Source: Neisseriaceae bacterium (GTDB taxonomy: Bacteria; Pseudomonadota; Gammaproteobacteria; Burkholderiales; Neisseriaceae). Taken from it: a stretch of DNA of 64,000 bases. Position 1 is the stretch's first letter, and each line of letters opens with the position of its first letter. The stretch spans positions 1 through 64,000 of the forward strand of contig JAFTFY010000012.1 of assembly GCA_017458185.1 (NCBI GenBank), given 5' to 3'. The translations under genes and the position numbers were made by a program. The notes under the pieces are model-generated. The model did no database searches and was not told where the DNA came from. It worked only from the letters and a program-made list of their open reading frames with translations. Positions 47,739 to 56,085 of this stretch are shown here, in pieces.

Positions 47739-48527
47739 TTATTTTTTCTGTTGCTCATCGGCGGTTTGTTCCGCCACATTTTTGTTCATACGAACGGCAA
47801 AACCATTGCGATAACGCATATCGACATACTCAATCGTAGCGGCTTGCGGCAAAAGCGTGCTTTGCCAATACGAAACAAAACGATTGATGCGATTGTGCGT
47901 ATCTTCTCGCCCTAATTTTACTGTAATTCCGTTATTGAGTGAAAGTTGCCACGCATTTCTTTCATCACAAAATAATTTATCAATGGTTAAATTCACTTCC
48001 GACAAGGATTTTTGCATTAACGCAAAGTGTTTGACCATTGTTTGTTCGTTTGGCGATGCACCGTAAAAGGACGGCAAGGAACTGTCGCCACTTGCATCGA
48101 AAACTTTTCCTTTTGTATCAATAAGTTGCGTATCATTCCAGCGAGCCAGCGGTGTGCGTTCAACAATGCGAACAGCAATGGTATCAGGCCACACGCGGGA
48201 AACTTCCACTTTTTCAACCCACACAATTTGTTCAAAGCGTGCTTTCACTTTGTTTAAATTCACGCTAAAAATATTGCCGACAATGCTGTCTTGGCGGGCT
48301 TGTTCTAATTCGCTATCGCTAATGTGAAGAAAGGCAGTGTTATTGCTTTCGGCAATATCAATTTGGCGAATAGGAAAGCGGGGCGTGTTAATTAACCACT
48401 GAAAACCGCCCACTAATACAATCATCACCAAAATCGTGTAAAGCCAGCCCGTTAAATTGCGAATCGCAGACGGCGGCGTACGACCTTGATTTTTATGTAA
48501 TTTTATTTTTTTATCGTTCCGCCGCAT
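47739..48527 (-). CDS. ftsQ: cell division protein FtsQ
   Basis: 262 residues. Short cytoplasmic N-terminus, one membrane helix (about 28-48, YTILVMIVLVGGFQWLI), POTRA domain (FPIRQIDIAESNN ... VWVEKVEVSRVWPDTIAVRIVERTPLARW) and beta domain. Links FtsB/FtsL and FtsK into the divisome. Its start lies inside the ddl gene (17-base overlap). Confidence 0.93.
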   Translation of the reverse strand: MRRNDKKIKLHKNQGRTPPSAIRNLTGWLYTILVMIVLVGGFQWLINTPRFPIRQIDIAESNNTAFLHISDSELEQARQDSIVGNIFSVNLNKVKARFEQIVWVEKVEVSRVWPDTIAVRIVERTPLARWNDTQLIDTKGKVFDASGDSSLPSFYGASPNEQTMVKHFALMQKSLSEVNLTIDKLFCDERNAWQLSLNNGITVKLGREDTHNRINRFVSYWQSTLLPQAATIEYVDMRYRNGFAVRMNKNVAEQTADEQQKK

Positions 48528-49428
48528 ATCGCAAAATTTCTACACATAAATCAGGAAAATCCAAGCCCACTTGTTTGGCTGCTTTCGGCACCAAACTGTG
48601 CGAAGTCATACCTGGCACGGTATTGACTTCTAATAAATATAAATTGTCGTTATTGTCTTTCAAAAAATCCACGCGTCCCCAGCCTGTGCAGCCCAAAATT
48701 TGAAATGCTTTGAGTGCCAAGTCTTTCATTTCTTGTTCTTTTTCTGCCGACAAGCCAGACGGACAGCGGTATTCCGTATCATCTCGATAATATTTGGCTT
48801 CAAAATCATACCATTCGCCATTTGGAATAATTCTAATCACAGGCAAGGCCAGATTGCCTAAAATTGAACACGCATATTCACCGCCCATAATGGATTTTTC
48901 AGCCAAAACAGCACCGTGATATTGTTTGAGTTCAGGATAAGCGGCGGCTAATTCGCCTTTGTTTTTAATCATTTTTACGCCAACACTGCTACCTTCTGCC
49001 GCAGGTTTCACAAACAAGGGAAAGCCAAATTGTGCTTCAACCGCCGCAAAATCGCTGTTGTCATTTAACACCACATACGGCACATTCGGCAGTCCCGCAC
49101 TTTGCCACACAAGGCGTGTGTGAAATTTATCCATAGAAATCGCACTGGCCATCACCCCACTGCCTGTGTAGGGAATGTTCATGGTTTCCAACGCACCTTG
49201 CACCACGCCATCTTCGCCATAAGTGCCGTGCAGAACATTAAAGGCAAGCTGAAAATCCTCTTCAAGCAAATGGTGTAGCGGTTTTTCTTTGGGGTCAAAT
49301 AAATGTGCGTCAATACCCTTGCTTCGTAAGGCTTCACACACCGCATTGCCACTGGTAAGCGACACTTCTCGCTCACTCGAAAAACCGCCTGCTAATACCG
49401 CAACTTTGCCAAAATTTTGTGCTTGCAT
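48511..49428 (-). CDS. ddl: D-alanine--D-alanine ligase
   Basis: 305 residues, ATP-grasp. VAVLAGGFSSEREVSLTSG, NVLHGTYGEDGVVQG, FVKPAAEGSSVGVKMI and the C-terminal LEVNTVPGMTSHSLVP are family blocks. Makes the D-Ala-D-Ala dipeptide of peptidoglycan. Head of the ddl-ftsQ-ftsA-(ung) transcript; murC, usually upstream, is absent here. Ribosome site AAAGGA. Confidence 0.95.
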   Translation of the reverse strand: MQAQNFGKVAVLAGGFSSEREVSLTSGNAVCEALRSKGIDAHLFDPKEKPLHHLLEEDFQLAFNVLHGTYGEDGVVQGALETMNIPYTGSGVMASAISMDKFHTRLVWQSAGLPNVPYVVLNDNSDFAAVEAQFGFPLFVKPAAEGSSVGVKMIKNKGELAAAYPELKQYHGAVLAEKSIMGGEYACSILGNLALPVIRIIPNGEWYDFEAKYYRDDTEYRCPSGLSAEKEQEMKDLALKAFQILGCTGWGRVDFLKDNNDNLYLLEVNTVPGMTSHSLVPKAAKQVGLDFPDLCVEILRYAAER

Positions 49429-49558
49429 AGTATTCCTTTATCAACCTTTTTTCAGGCTGCCTGAAAAGGTATTATTTTATTGTACTATCGCTGTTTTATG
49501 TGAAGAAAATACGCAAAAAATACAATATTTTTTCAGGCAGCCTGAAAATAAATGAACT

Positions 49559-49831
49559 TTATTCTTCTTCAATCATATCGCCCAATAGATTTGCCATACT
49601 ATTATGCACCAAAGCAATGGTTTGGGCTTGCGAAGTGCCTTGTTGTATCATTTCCACAAAATTTTTAATTTCAAAAATTTTGCCCATTGTTTCAAAATGG
49701 TCGTCAGGATTGTCGCTAAAAAAGATTTCAGGCTCAATCATCGGCGGAATTTTTTGCAATTCTTTCAAAACAATATCTAATTGTTTGTTGAAGTTTTGTT
49801 GCAGTTTTTGCGATTGTTTTTTATTCATCAT
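49559..49831 (-). CDS. uncharacterised 90-residue protein
   Basis: Helical and charged, no signal or membrane segment, acidic end GDMIEEE. No family recognised. ATG ATG start with AAGGA upstream supports expression. Sits where murC would be expected ahead of ddl, separated from it by two uptake palindromes. Confidence 0.5.
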   Translation of the reverse strand: MMNKKQSQKLQQNFNKQLDIVLKELQKIPPMIEPEIFFSDNPDDHFETMGKIFEIKNFVEMIQQGTSQAQTIALVHNSMANLLGDMIEEE

Positions 49832-49889
49832 CCATTCCTTATGCTTTGTTGATTAAAAAGTTTCAGGCTGCCTGAAAATAAATAAAAAC

Positions 49890-50576
49890 CTAACTTTTCC
49901 ACACGCAAAATTCATCTAATCCCGCTCTGGGCGGTTTGAGTGTATTGACAATATTTGTCGTATCCGCATAGCCCAATGCCATGGCACTCACCAAAATTTC
50001 GTTTTCCGCCCCCAAAAGTGGCAGAACAATGCTGTGGTATTTATTCCACGCCGCTTGGGCACAAGTGTCCAAGCCGTGCGATTTGGCAGAAAGCATTAAA
50101 TTTTGCATAAACATTGCCGTATCTAATTTTGCCCCATCGCCCAACACCTTATTCAGCGTAAAAAATAAGGCGACTGGTGCGTCAAAAAAACGATAATTGC
50201 GTAAATGTTGTGCGTGCATTTTATCCTTATCGCCTTTTTCAATGCCCAATAAGCCATACAATGCCCAGCCATTTTGGCGGCGGCGGTCGATATAAGGCGA
50301 CACCCATTCGGTTGGATAATAACGGAATGTTTCTTGATATTGCTCGCCTAATTCAGGATTTTTGCGTGTATTTTCAATAACTTCAATTACAGCGTTAGAA
50401 ATTTTATCTTTCATTTCACCTGTAACCACATACACTTTCCACGCCTGCGTATTTGTGCCAGACGGAGCGTAAGACGCAGTGGTTAAAATTTCTTTTAATA
50501 ACGCATTATCAACAGGTTGTGAAGTAAAAGCCCGAATGGAACGGCGTTCGCGAATGATTTGGTCGATTTCAGTCAT
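49890..50576 (-). CDS. nitroreductase family protein
   Basis: 228 residues, FMN-dependent nitroreductase fold. IIRERRSIRAFTSQPV binds FMN phosphate; LLKEILTTASYAPSGTNTQAWKVYVV and ALGYADTTNIVNTLKPPRAGLDEF are the family's other blocks. Uses NAD(P)H to reduce nitro or quinone compounds; physiological substrate unknown. Ribosome site AAGGAG. Confidence 0.88.
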   Translation of the reverse strand: MTEIDQIIRERRSIRAFTSQPVDNALLKEILTTASYAPSGTNTQAWKVYVVTGEMKDKISNAVIEVIENTRKNPELGEQYQETFRYYPTEWVSPYIDRRRQNGWALYGLLGIEKGDKDKMHAQHLRNYRFFDAPVALFFTLNKVLGDGAKLDTAMFMQNLMLSAKSHGLDTCAQAAWNKYHSIVLPLLGAENEILVSAMALGYADTTNIVNTLKPPRAGLDEFCVWKS

Positions 50577-50637
50577 GGTTTTCTCCTTATCAAAATCAAA
50601 AGCGTTATTTTATCTGATTTTTCAGGCAGCCTGAAAA

Positions 50638-50744
50638 TATAGTCGATTCACAGCAAAATCATGCAGCGTAACGATAGCCTTGCCGTATTATTTATACTGT
50701 CTTCGGCTCGTTGCCTTGCCTGTTTTTGCTGTGAACCGACTATA
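50638..50744. mobile_element. Correia-like element C (107 bp)
   Basis: Arms TATAGTCGATTCACAGCAAA and complement of TATAGTCGGTTCACAGCAAA, one mismatch. Interior CATGCAGCG, GCCTTGCCGTATTATTTATA, CTGTCTTCGGCTCG. Confidence 0.8.
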
Positions 50745-50818
50745 GAAAACGGAAATATTTTTATTTCCGTTTTTTTATATCCATATTTACAGGCAGCCTG
50801 AAAGATTAGTCGAAGCGT

Positions 50819-50925
50819 TATAGTCGATAAACTTCAAAATTATCATTCGTTGGCTCGCCTTGCCGTATTATTTTATACTGTCTGCGGCTCGCCGTCTTTT
50901 ATACTTTTGAAATTTATCGACTATA
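50819..50925. mobile_element. Correia-like element D (107 bp)
   Basis: Arms TATAGTCGATAAACTTCAAA and complement of TATAGTCGATAAATTTCAAA, one mismatch. Interior GCCTTGCCGTATTATTTTATA, CTGTCTGCGGCTCG. Interrupts the island phrase GAAGCGTTATC-like, with TA on both sides. Confidence 0.8.
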
Positions 50926-51076
50926 TCCAAAAAAATAAATCGTTTTGCCGTTAGTAAAAACAAAATAACTGCTCATTTCTTGCTGCTTTCAGGCAGCCTG
51001 AAATTTATTTAAAATATTTATTTGCATATAAAACAATCATTTTTCGTGATAAAAAAAATCTTTCGACTTAATAGAG

Positions 51077-51105
51077 TTGAAATAAAACGGTTATCAGGTT
51101 ACAAT
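51077..51105 (+). promoter_or_regulatory. promoter of the min operon
   Basis: TTGAAA (51077-51082), 17-nt spacer, TACAAT (51100-51105), 60 bases before the minC start. Confidence 0.55.
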
Positions 51106-51164
51106 AACTTGTTTTTTAAATTTCGCTTATTTTCATAAAGCAATTTTATCGAGTTTTCATCGCA

Positions 51165-52061
51165 ATGAGTTCTGCATTTGTTATTAAATCCGCACGCATT
51201 GAGGCACTTTCCATTGTCTTAAAAGATGGAAATGTCAATACACTCAATGCCGATTTGCAGACGAATGCGGCGAATTTGTCTCAATTTCAAAATATGCCCT
51301 TTTTGTTAGATGTCCATTTATTGCCCGACCCTTGGGGTTTGGACATTAAAGAAGTGGTGCGTTGTTTTGCTGCGTGTCATATTAAAATTATCGGTGTGCG
51401 TCATATTGAGGCGGATTATGCGGCAAAAGTGGCTCAATACGATTTGGCGTTTAGTTTGTTATCCAAAGAAAAAGAGCCTGCTGCCGTTTTGCCTAAAACC
51501 GAACCGCAAGCCGCAGGACAAACGCAGGTTCAGCAAGAACAAGTGGAACGCTTAAAAAATCAAGTTTTGCAACTCAAACAGCAACTGCAACAGGCAGAAC
51601 AAGCACATGCACAAGTTCAGGCTTTGCAACAAGAAGTGCAGCAACTGAAAGAACACAGGCAGCCTGAAAGCGAACAGCCGCAACCCAAACAGCCTGTGCA
51701 ACGCAACTTACCAACTTCTTCGCCTACCATTATTATGGATAAACCTGTGCGTTCGGGTCAGCAAGTGTATGCCGAAGGCGGCGATGTGATTTGCACGGCT
51801 TTGGTGAGTCAAGGGGCAGAAATTATTGCCGATGGCAATATTCATATTTACGCACCTTTTCGTGGGCGTGCATTAGCGGGTGCGTCTGGCGACAAGAACG
51901 CACGCATTTTTATTCACTCTATGCAAGGGCAACTGGTTTCTATTGCAGGCATTTATCGTGTTTTTGATAAGGAATTGCCTGCTTCTTTACATGGTAAATC
52001 GGTTGTCGTTTCATTAGACGGCGGAAAATTGAACATTACCGCATTGAGCGGTATTTCTTAA
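51165..52061 (+). CDS. minC: septum-site determining protein MinC with a long coiled-coil linker
   Basis: 298 residues, well above the 230-240 usual for MinC. N-terminal FtsZ-inhibiting domain (1-100) and C-terminal MinD-binding beta-helix (about 195-298, GQQVYAEGGDVICTALVSQGAEIIADGNIHIYAPFRGRA) are normal. The extra length is residues 105-190: a Gln-rich coiled coil (about 120-165) and a Pro/Gln segment that includes a translated uptake word (RQPES). First gene of minC-minD-minE-oxyR. Confidence 0.9.
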   Translation: MSSAFVIKSARIEALSIVLKDGNVNTLNADLQTNAANLSQFQNMPFLLDVHLLPDPWGLDIKEVVRCFAACHIKIIGVRHIEADYAAKVAQYDLAFSLLSKEKEPAAVLPKTEPQAAGQTQVQQEQVERLKNQVLQLKQQLQQAEQAHAQVQALQQEVQQLKEHRQPESEQPQPKQPVQRNLPTSSPTIIMDKPVRSGQQVYAEGGDVICTALVSQGAEIIADGNIHIYAPFRGRALAGASGDKNARIFIHSMQGQLVSIAGIYRVFDKELPASLHGKSVVVSLDGGKLNITALSGIS

Positions 52062-52079
52062 ACATTGAGGACGATTAAA

Positions 52080-52895
52080 GTGGCAAAAGTCATTGTTGTA
52101 ACTTCTGGAAAAGGCGGCGTGGGTAAAACCACGACCAGTGCAAGTATTGCCGCAGGTTTGGCTCTGCGTGGTTTCAAAACTGCGGTGATTGATTTTGATG
52201 TGGGCTTACGCAATCTTGATTTAATTATGGGTTGCGAACGCCGCGTGGTGTATGACTTCGTGAATGTCATTCAAAAAGAAGCGTCATTAACGCAGGCGTT
52301 AATTAAGGATAAACATTGCGATAATTTGTTTATTCTGCCCGCATCGCAAACGCGTGATAAAGAGGCTTTAACCAAAGAGGGCGTGGGGCGTGTGATTGAC
52401 GAATTACGCAACGAAATGGGCTTTGAATACATTATCTGCGATTCGCCCGCAGGTATTGAAACAGGTGCCTTAATGGCATTGTATTTTGCCGATGAAGCGA
52501 TTGTTACCACAAATCCCGAAGTATCGAGTGTTCGCGACTCTGACCGTATTTTGGGCATTTTGCAAAGCAAAAGCCGCCGTGCCGAAACGGGTGAAGAACC
52601 TGTTAAAGAACACTTGTTGGTTACGCGTTACTCGCCCGAACGCGTAGAAAAAGGCGAAATGTTGTCGGTTGATGACATTTGCGACTTGTTGCGTATTCCT
52701 TTAATCGGCGTGATTCCTGAAACCAAAGATGTGCTGTCGGCATCAAACACAGGTATGCCGTCTATTTATATGAAAGACACGGTTGTGTCCGAAGCCTATC
52801 AAGATGTGGTAGCACGCTTGTTGGGCGAAAACCGCGAAATGCGTTTCTTGCAAGCCGAGAAAAAAGGCTTTTTCCAAAAATTATTTGGTAAGTAA
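52080..52895 (+). CDS. minD: septum-site determining protein MinD
   Basis: About 271 residues from a GTG at 52080 (GAGGA nine bases before). Deviant Walker A SGKGGVGKTTTSAS, switch II ICDSPAGIETGALMAL, C-terminal membrane helix (KKGFFQKLFG). ATP-dependent membrane protein that carries MinC to the poles and is released by MinE. Confidence 0.95.
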   Translation: MAKVIVVTSGKGGVGKTTTSASIAAGLALRGFKTAVIDFDVGLRNLDLIMGCERRVVYDFVNVIQKEASLTQALIKDKHCDNLFILPASQTRDKEALTKEGVGRVIDELRNEMGFEYIICDSPAGIETGALMALYFADEAIVTTNPEVSSVRDSDRILGILQSKSRRAETGEEPVKEHLLVTRYSPERVEKGEMLSVDDICDLLRIPLIGVIPETKDVLSASNTGMPSIYMKDTVVSEAYQDVVARLLGENREMRFLQAEKKGFFQKLFGK

Positions 52896-52909
52896 AAGGG
52901 TAATCAATT

Positions 52910-53206
52910 ATGGCATCACTGATTGAACGCCTTTTTGGCAAACGAACCACTTCGGCAAGTACGGCACGCGACCGTTTGCAAATCATTATGGCATACGAAC
53001 GCAATGATGATTCCAAACCCGTTGCCGACTACATTCCCGCCTTAAAGAAAGAACTTTTAGAAGTGCTTTCTAAATATGTTTCAGTCAAACCAGAAGATAT
53101 TAAAATCACACAAGAGGAGCAAAATGGGGTTGATGTACTGGCACTGAATATCACGCTGCCTGAAAGTACGGAAAACGCTGAAACTTCCAACAATTCAACA
53201 CCATAA
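52910..53206 (+). CDS. minE: cell division topological specificity factor MinE
   Basis: 98 residues. [30 protein letters not shown] holds the membrane-targeting and MinD-contact helix; the rest is the dimerising beta domain ([19 protein letters not shown]). Fourteen bases after minD. Confidence 0.93.
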   Translation: MASLIERLFGKRTTSASTARDRLQIIMAYERNDDSKPVADYIPALKKELLEVLSKYVSVKPEDIKITQEEQNGVDVLALNITLPESTENAETSNNSTP

Positions 53207-53218
53207 GGAAAGAAAATC

Positions 53219-54142
53219 ATGACCCTGACCGAGTTGCGATATATCGTTGCCGTTTCGCAAGAATGTCATTTTGGGCGAGCCGCCAAAGTGTGCAATGTTA
53301 GCCAGCCCACATTGTCGATTGCCGTGAAGAAGTTAGAAGACGAATTAGGCATAGGTTTATTCGACCGCAGTTCTAATGAAGTGATTGTTACCGAAATCGG
53401 CAAACAAATCATCGACCAAGCCAGATGCGTTTTAGAAGAATCCGACCGTCTCAAACACTTGGCAGAACGCCGTCAGGACGAATTAGAAGGGGCATTTAAA
53501 TTAGGCTTAATTTTCACCGTAGCCCCGTATTTGTTGCCCAAACTGATTATGCCCCTGCACGCTCTTGCTCCCAAAATGCCTTTGGTGTTAGAAGAAAACT
53601 ACACCCATGTTCTAACTGAACTGCTTAAAAAAGGAGCATTAGACGCAACCATTGTGGCAGAACCGTTTCACGAAACAGGCATCGAAACCATACCTTTGTA
53701 TGACGAACCTTTTTTCGTGATTGTGCCCAAAGGACACCCGTTTGAAGAAAAAGATATGATTGCGTCCAAACAGTTGGTCAAAGAACGCATTTTGCTTTTA
53801 ACCGAAGGCAACTGTATGCGCGACAATATCTTGTCTAACTGCCGTGAATTAGCCGCTGCACAAACAGGTTTGCAAGGCATTGCAAATACCCTGCAAGGCA
53901 GTTCGATTAACACCATTCGCCATATGGTTGCAGGCGGTTTGGCGATCAGCATTTTGCCTGCGTCATCACTCACCGACAACGACCACTTACTGTTTTCGGT
54001 TATCCCATTCAAACAACCCGTGCCATCTCGCCGCGTGGTCTTGGCGTATCGCAAAAACTTTATTCGTCCCAAAGCAATCGAAGCCATTCGCCAGTCGGTA
54101 TTACAATCGCAACTGCGTGGCGTGAAGTTTGTTACGGAATAA
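53219..54142 (+). CDS. oxyR: OxyR hydrogen-peroxide regulator
   Basis: 307 residues, LysR type. Winged helix at 1-60 (FGRAAKVCNVSQPTLSIAVKKLE) and the redox pair C199 and C208 in TEGNCMRDNILSNCREL, exactly at the E. coli positions. Oxidised OxyR controls catalase and other peroxide defences. Joined to the min operon, as in gonococcus, 12 bases after minE. Confidence 0.92.
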   Translation: MTLTELRYIVAVSQECHFGRAAKVCNVSQPTLSIAVKKLEDELGIGLFDRSSNEVIVTEIGKQIIDQARCVLEESDRLKHLAERRQDELEGAFKLGLIFTVAPYLLPKLIMPLHALAPKMPLVLEENYTHVLTELLKKGALDATIVAEPFHETGIETIPLYDEPFFVIVPKGHPFEEKDMIASKQLVKERILLLTEGNCMRDNILSNCRELAAAQTGLQGIANTLQGSSINTIRHMVAGGLAISILPASSLTDNDHLLFSVIPFKQPVPSRRVVLAYRKNFIRPKAIEAIRQSVLQSQLRGVKFVTE

Positions 54143-54185
54143 TAATTCGGGCTGTCTTTTCAGGCAGCCCGAAAGCCATAAAACC

Positions 54186-55175
54186 ATGCAAAACGAAAAC
54201 AATTTTTACAATGAAATCAAACAGATTTTAGAAACAGCACGAGGTCGTGTGTATCGTGTGGTGAATTTTGCTATGGTCGAAGCCTACTGGTTGATTGGCA
54301 AACGCATTGTGGAAGAACAGGGTGGTGCAGAGCGGGCAGAGTATGGTACTCATCTGATAAAAAATCTATCGCAACGCTTAACCAAAGATTATGGTAAAGG
54401 TTTCACAATTACCAATTTGAAGAATATGCGATTGTTTTATTTGACTTTTCAAAAAGGTCAGACACTGTCTGACCAATTAAGTTGGTCGCATTATTGTGCA
54501 TTACTAAAAGTCGAAAACCCCAACGCACGAGCGTTTTATTTGCAAGAAACAGTGAAATCAAATTACAGTGTGCGGCAGTTGCAGCGGCAAATCAACACTC
54601 ATTTTTATGAACGCCTGTTGTCTTCTAAAAATAAAAAAGCGGTTGCCGCAGAAATTGAAACATTAGAACCCAAAAAGCCCGAAGATATAATTCGCGACCC
54701 ATATATTTTAGAATTTTTAGGTTTAGACGGTATCAATGAATTATATGAAAATAATTTGGAAACCACTTTAATTAACCATTTGCAAAAATTTTTATTAGAA
54801 TTAGGGCGTGGTTTTTCTTTTGTGGCTCGCCAACAGCATATCAATTTTGATGATAAACATTTTTATATTGATTTGGTTTTTTATAATTATATATTAAAAT
54901 GTTTTGTGTTGATTGACTTGAAAATAGGTGAATTAACACACCAAGATTTAGGTCAAATGCAAATGTATGTTCATTATTATGAACGAGAAAAAATAAATGA
55001 TGGTGATAATCCGCCGATTGGCATTATTTTGTGTGCGGATAAAAATGAAAGTGTCATTAAATTTACCCTGCCTGAAAATCAAAATCAAATTTTTGCGTCT
55101 AAATATAAATTATATTTACCCACAGAAGAAGAATTATTAAAAGAATTACAACAAGAATATTTAAATTTTGAATAG
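54186..55175 (+). CDS. YhcG-family PDDEXK nuclease (DUF1016)
   Basis: About 329 residues from the ATG at 54186. N-terminal DUF1016 helical domain (VVNFAMVEAYWLIGKRIVEEQGG ... LTKDYGKGFTITNLKNMRLFY) and C-terminal PDDEXK nuclease domain with FDDKHFYIDLVFYNYILKCFVLIDLKIG: catalytic Asp, then D-x-K. The family often accompanies restriction systems; here it stands alone behind oxyR. AT-rich 3' half. Confidence 0.82.
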   Translation: MQNENNFYNEIKQILETARGRVYRVVNFAMVEAYWLIGKRIVEEQGGAERAEYGTHLIKNLSQRLTKDYGKGFTITNLKNMRLFYLTFQKGQTLSDQLSWSHYCALLKVENPNARAFYLQETVKSNYSVRQLQRQINTHFYERLLSSKNKKAVAAEIETLEPKKPEDIIRDPYILEFLGLDGINELYENNLETTLINHLQKFLLELGRGFSFVARQQHINFDDKHFYIDLVFYNYILKCFVLIDLKIGELTHQDLGQMQMYVHYYEREKINDGDNPPIGIILCADKNESVIKFTLPENQNQIFASKYKLYLPTEEELLKELQQEYLNFE

Positions 55176-55224
55176 AAATAATATTTCAGGCAGCCTGAAA
55201 TATTTTTACATAAGGAAAAACAAG

Positions 55225-55542
55225 ATGTTATTAAGCAATATCGAAACAATCCCCGACCGCAAAATTGTCAAGCATCTTGGTATGGTGCAAGGTTCAACCG
55301 TGCGTGCCAAGCACGCAGGACGCGACATTATGGCAGGTTTGAAAAACATTGTCGGCGGCGAACTGAAAGGTTACACCGAGTTACTTAACGAATCACGCGA
55401 AGAAGCGTTAGGCAGAATGACCGAGCAAGCGGCTCGCTTGGGTGCCAATGCAGTCATCAATGTGCGTTTTGCCACTTCCAATGTTGCCGCAGGAGCAAGC
55501 GAAGTTTTTGCCTATGGCACAGCCGTTGTTTTGGAAGAATAA
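55225..55542 (+). CDS. YbjQ-family protein (UPF0145), first copy
   Basis: 105 residues from the ATG at 55225 (AAGGA upstream). VVQ-type start LLSNIETIPDRKIVKHLGMVQG, then GGELKGYTELLNESREEALGRMTEQAARLGANAVINVRFAT, the conserved YbjQ block. Forms pentamers in structures of relatives; function unknown. The next gene is a diverged copy. Confidence 0.82.
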   Translation: MLLSNIETIPDRKIVKHLGMVQGSTVRAKHAGRDIMAGLKNIVGGELKGYTELLNESREEALGRMTEQAARLGANAVINVRFATSNVAAGASEVFAYGTAVVLEE

Positions 55543-55546
55543 CGAT

Positions 55547-55996
55547 ATGATAGAACTACTGATATTTCTCACCCTATTAGGCGTGGGTTACGGCGTGGGC
55601 AAAACGCTGGAACGAAAACATTTTTTAAGCATTTTACAACGCGAACGAGACTTGTCGCACATTGTCGCCTTTTCTGCCAAACGACCGCCCGACACATTTA
55701 GCAACACATTTTTAGTCAAAGGCAGCGTAGTGGTGTCGTCTGGTTATTTCAAACAATTTTTGTCCGCTTGGCGATTGTTTTTTGGCGGCAGATTAAAAAG
55801 TTACGAAACCCTGTTAGAACGCGCCAGACGCGAAGCCGTGTTAAGAATGAAAGCCGAAGCCCAAAGCCGCAATGCGAATGCCATTTTTAATGTCAAATTA
55901 GAAACTTCCGTCATCAGCGACCAAAACAGCGGCGGCGGTGCCATCGGCACAGTAGAAATTTTGGCATACGGCACAGCAGGCGTGCTAACACAATAA
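55547..55996 (+). CDS. YbjQ-family protein with an N-terminal membrane anchor
   Basis: 149 residues from the ATG at 55547, five bases after the first copy. A hydrophobic N-terminus (LLIFLTLLGVGYGVG) precedes a YbjQ domain (FFGGRLKSYETLLERARREAVLRMKAEAQSRNANAIFNVKLET), so this copy is likely membrane-attached. Tandem paralogue of the previous gene. Confidence 0.78.
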   Translation: MIELLIFLTLLGVGYGVGKTLERKHFLSILQRERDLSHIVAFSAKRPPDTFSNTFLVKGSVVVSSGYFKQFLSAWRLFFGGRLKSYETLLERARREAVLRMKAEAQSRNANAIFNVKLETSVISDQNSGGGAIGTVEILAYGTAGVLTQ

Positions 55997-56085
55997 CATG
56001 GTAGGGCGGGTTTTCAACCCGCCGCAACAAACAAACGCTTTTCAGGCAGCCTGAAAAGATTATATCAATTTATAAGGGGTAATCT

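Larger units (their letters stand above)
50577..51164. repeat. divergent intergenic region with two Correia-like elements (island copy 3) and the minC promoter
   Basis: Palindrome (50621), Correia-like element C (50638-50744), hairpin at 50748-50774 (AAACGGAAATA..TATTTCCGTTTT), palindrome half (50790), phrase CGAAGCGTTA cut by element D (50819-50925), then ATCGTTTTGCCGTTAGTAAAAAC and a single heptamer-like TAACTGCTCAT, palindrome (50988), then the minC promoter. No gene seen. Confidence 0.7.

Noticed and set aside
47720..47779. FtsA extension overlapping ftsQ
   Set aside because: Family start is [14 protein letters not shown]; the upstream part is ftsQ sequence in another frame.
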